Origin: Methanosarcinales archaeon
GTDB lineage: Archaea; Halobacteriota; Methanosarcinia; Methanosarcinales; Methanogasteraceae
Length of the DNA: 5,160 nt
Assembly (NCBI GenBank): GCA_030640725.1
Contig: DAOWIV010000142.1
Span: 1-5,160 of the forward strand
Direction of reading: 5' to 3'
Shown here: one piece after another, positions 5,033 through 5,160 of the stretch
How the letters are laid out: each line of letters opens with the position of its first letter
How positions within the stretch are numbered: position 1 is the stretch's first letter
The notes under the pieces: generated by a model
Seen by the model: only the letters and a program-made list of their open reading frames with translations
Told to the model about the DNA's origin: nothing
Databases searched by the model: none
Program-made: the position numbers and the translations under genes

Positions 5033-5160
5033 ATGGACAGGATGAGCGATGTGTCAGTGAAAACTGTTCAGATCAGGTTCAAGCGGAAATGGCGCGATGA
5101 CCTGCTCCGGGTATCGACGCGATTACTAGCCGGCATGAAGCTCCCCTGTGATCTGATTAA
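5033..5160 (+). CDS. Unrecognised protein, N-terminal part only (runs off window)
   Basis: A plus-strand frame opens at ATG 5033 (in frame with ATG 5042) and stays open to the window end, about 42 codons: MDRMSDVSVKTVQIRFK, then RKWRDDLLRV, then STRLLAGMKLPCDLI. The composition (basic N-terminal strand VKTVQIRFKRKW, then an amphipathic helix) is protein-like but I do not recognise the family. ATG 5033 has a TATA-like box at the right distance, suggesting a leaderless start; ATG 5042 has only AGG directly before it. It diverges from mat with a 32-bp gap. Function cannot be judged from this fragment. Confidence 0.5.
   Translation, partial: MDRMSDVSVKTVQIRFKRKWRDDLLRVSTRLLAGMKLPCDLI

Overview
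The window looks like a piece of euryarchaeal chromosome, probably from the Methanosarcinales or a related methane/alkane-oxidising lineage. The grounds are an archaeal-type methionine adenosyltransferase, an archaeal-type phosphoglycerate kinase with the 'AHQSRPGK' loop I associate with methanogen-group sequences, a membrane-anchored winged-helix regulator of an archaeal type (COG2512-like), and TATA-like boxes about 26 bp before start codons. The lineage is inferred from protein character only; no rRNA or tRNA marker is present.

Layout, right to left because nearly everything is on the minus strand. (1) 5000-3810: archaeal S-adenosylmethionine synthetase, joined by a TGATG stop/start overlap to (2) 3810-2980: a signal-peptide / extracellular beta domain / single-TM / cytoplasmic winged-helix protein. 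(3) 2939-2883: an intergenic inverted repeat just upstream of the promoter of (4) 2831-1581: phosphoglycerate kinase. (5) 1580-1294: a 287-bp interval with a good TATA box and an intriguing, poorly resolved small reading frame (about 1517-1262). (6) 1293-751: a conserved-looking 180-aa protein with a class I amidotransferase-like Rossmann pattern but no nucleophile cysteine, overlapping by 22 nt (7) 772-185: a P-loop kinase of the adenylylsulfate-kinase-like type. (8) 1-66: an 8-bp-period repeat with dyad symmetry, cut by the window edge, followed by a small hairpin at 121-137. On the plus strand, a gene starting at 5033 or 5042 diverges from the SAM synthetase gene and runs off the right end.

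Functionally, the SAM synthetase and phosphoglycerate kinase are core metabolism (methyl-donor supply; glycolysis/gluconeogenesis). The regulator is translationally coupled to the SAM synthetase and may read an extracytoplasmic signal. The kinase and amidotransferase-like genes form a tight two-gene unit of unknown purpose. No mobile element, CRISPR array, RNA gene or obvious defence system is visible. The best leads are the mat-regulator coupling, the possible frameshifted small gene near 1262-1517, the atypical kinase pair, and the 8-bp-period repeat.
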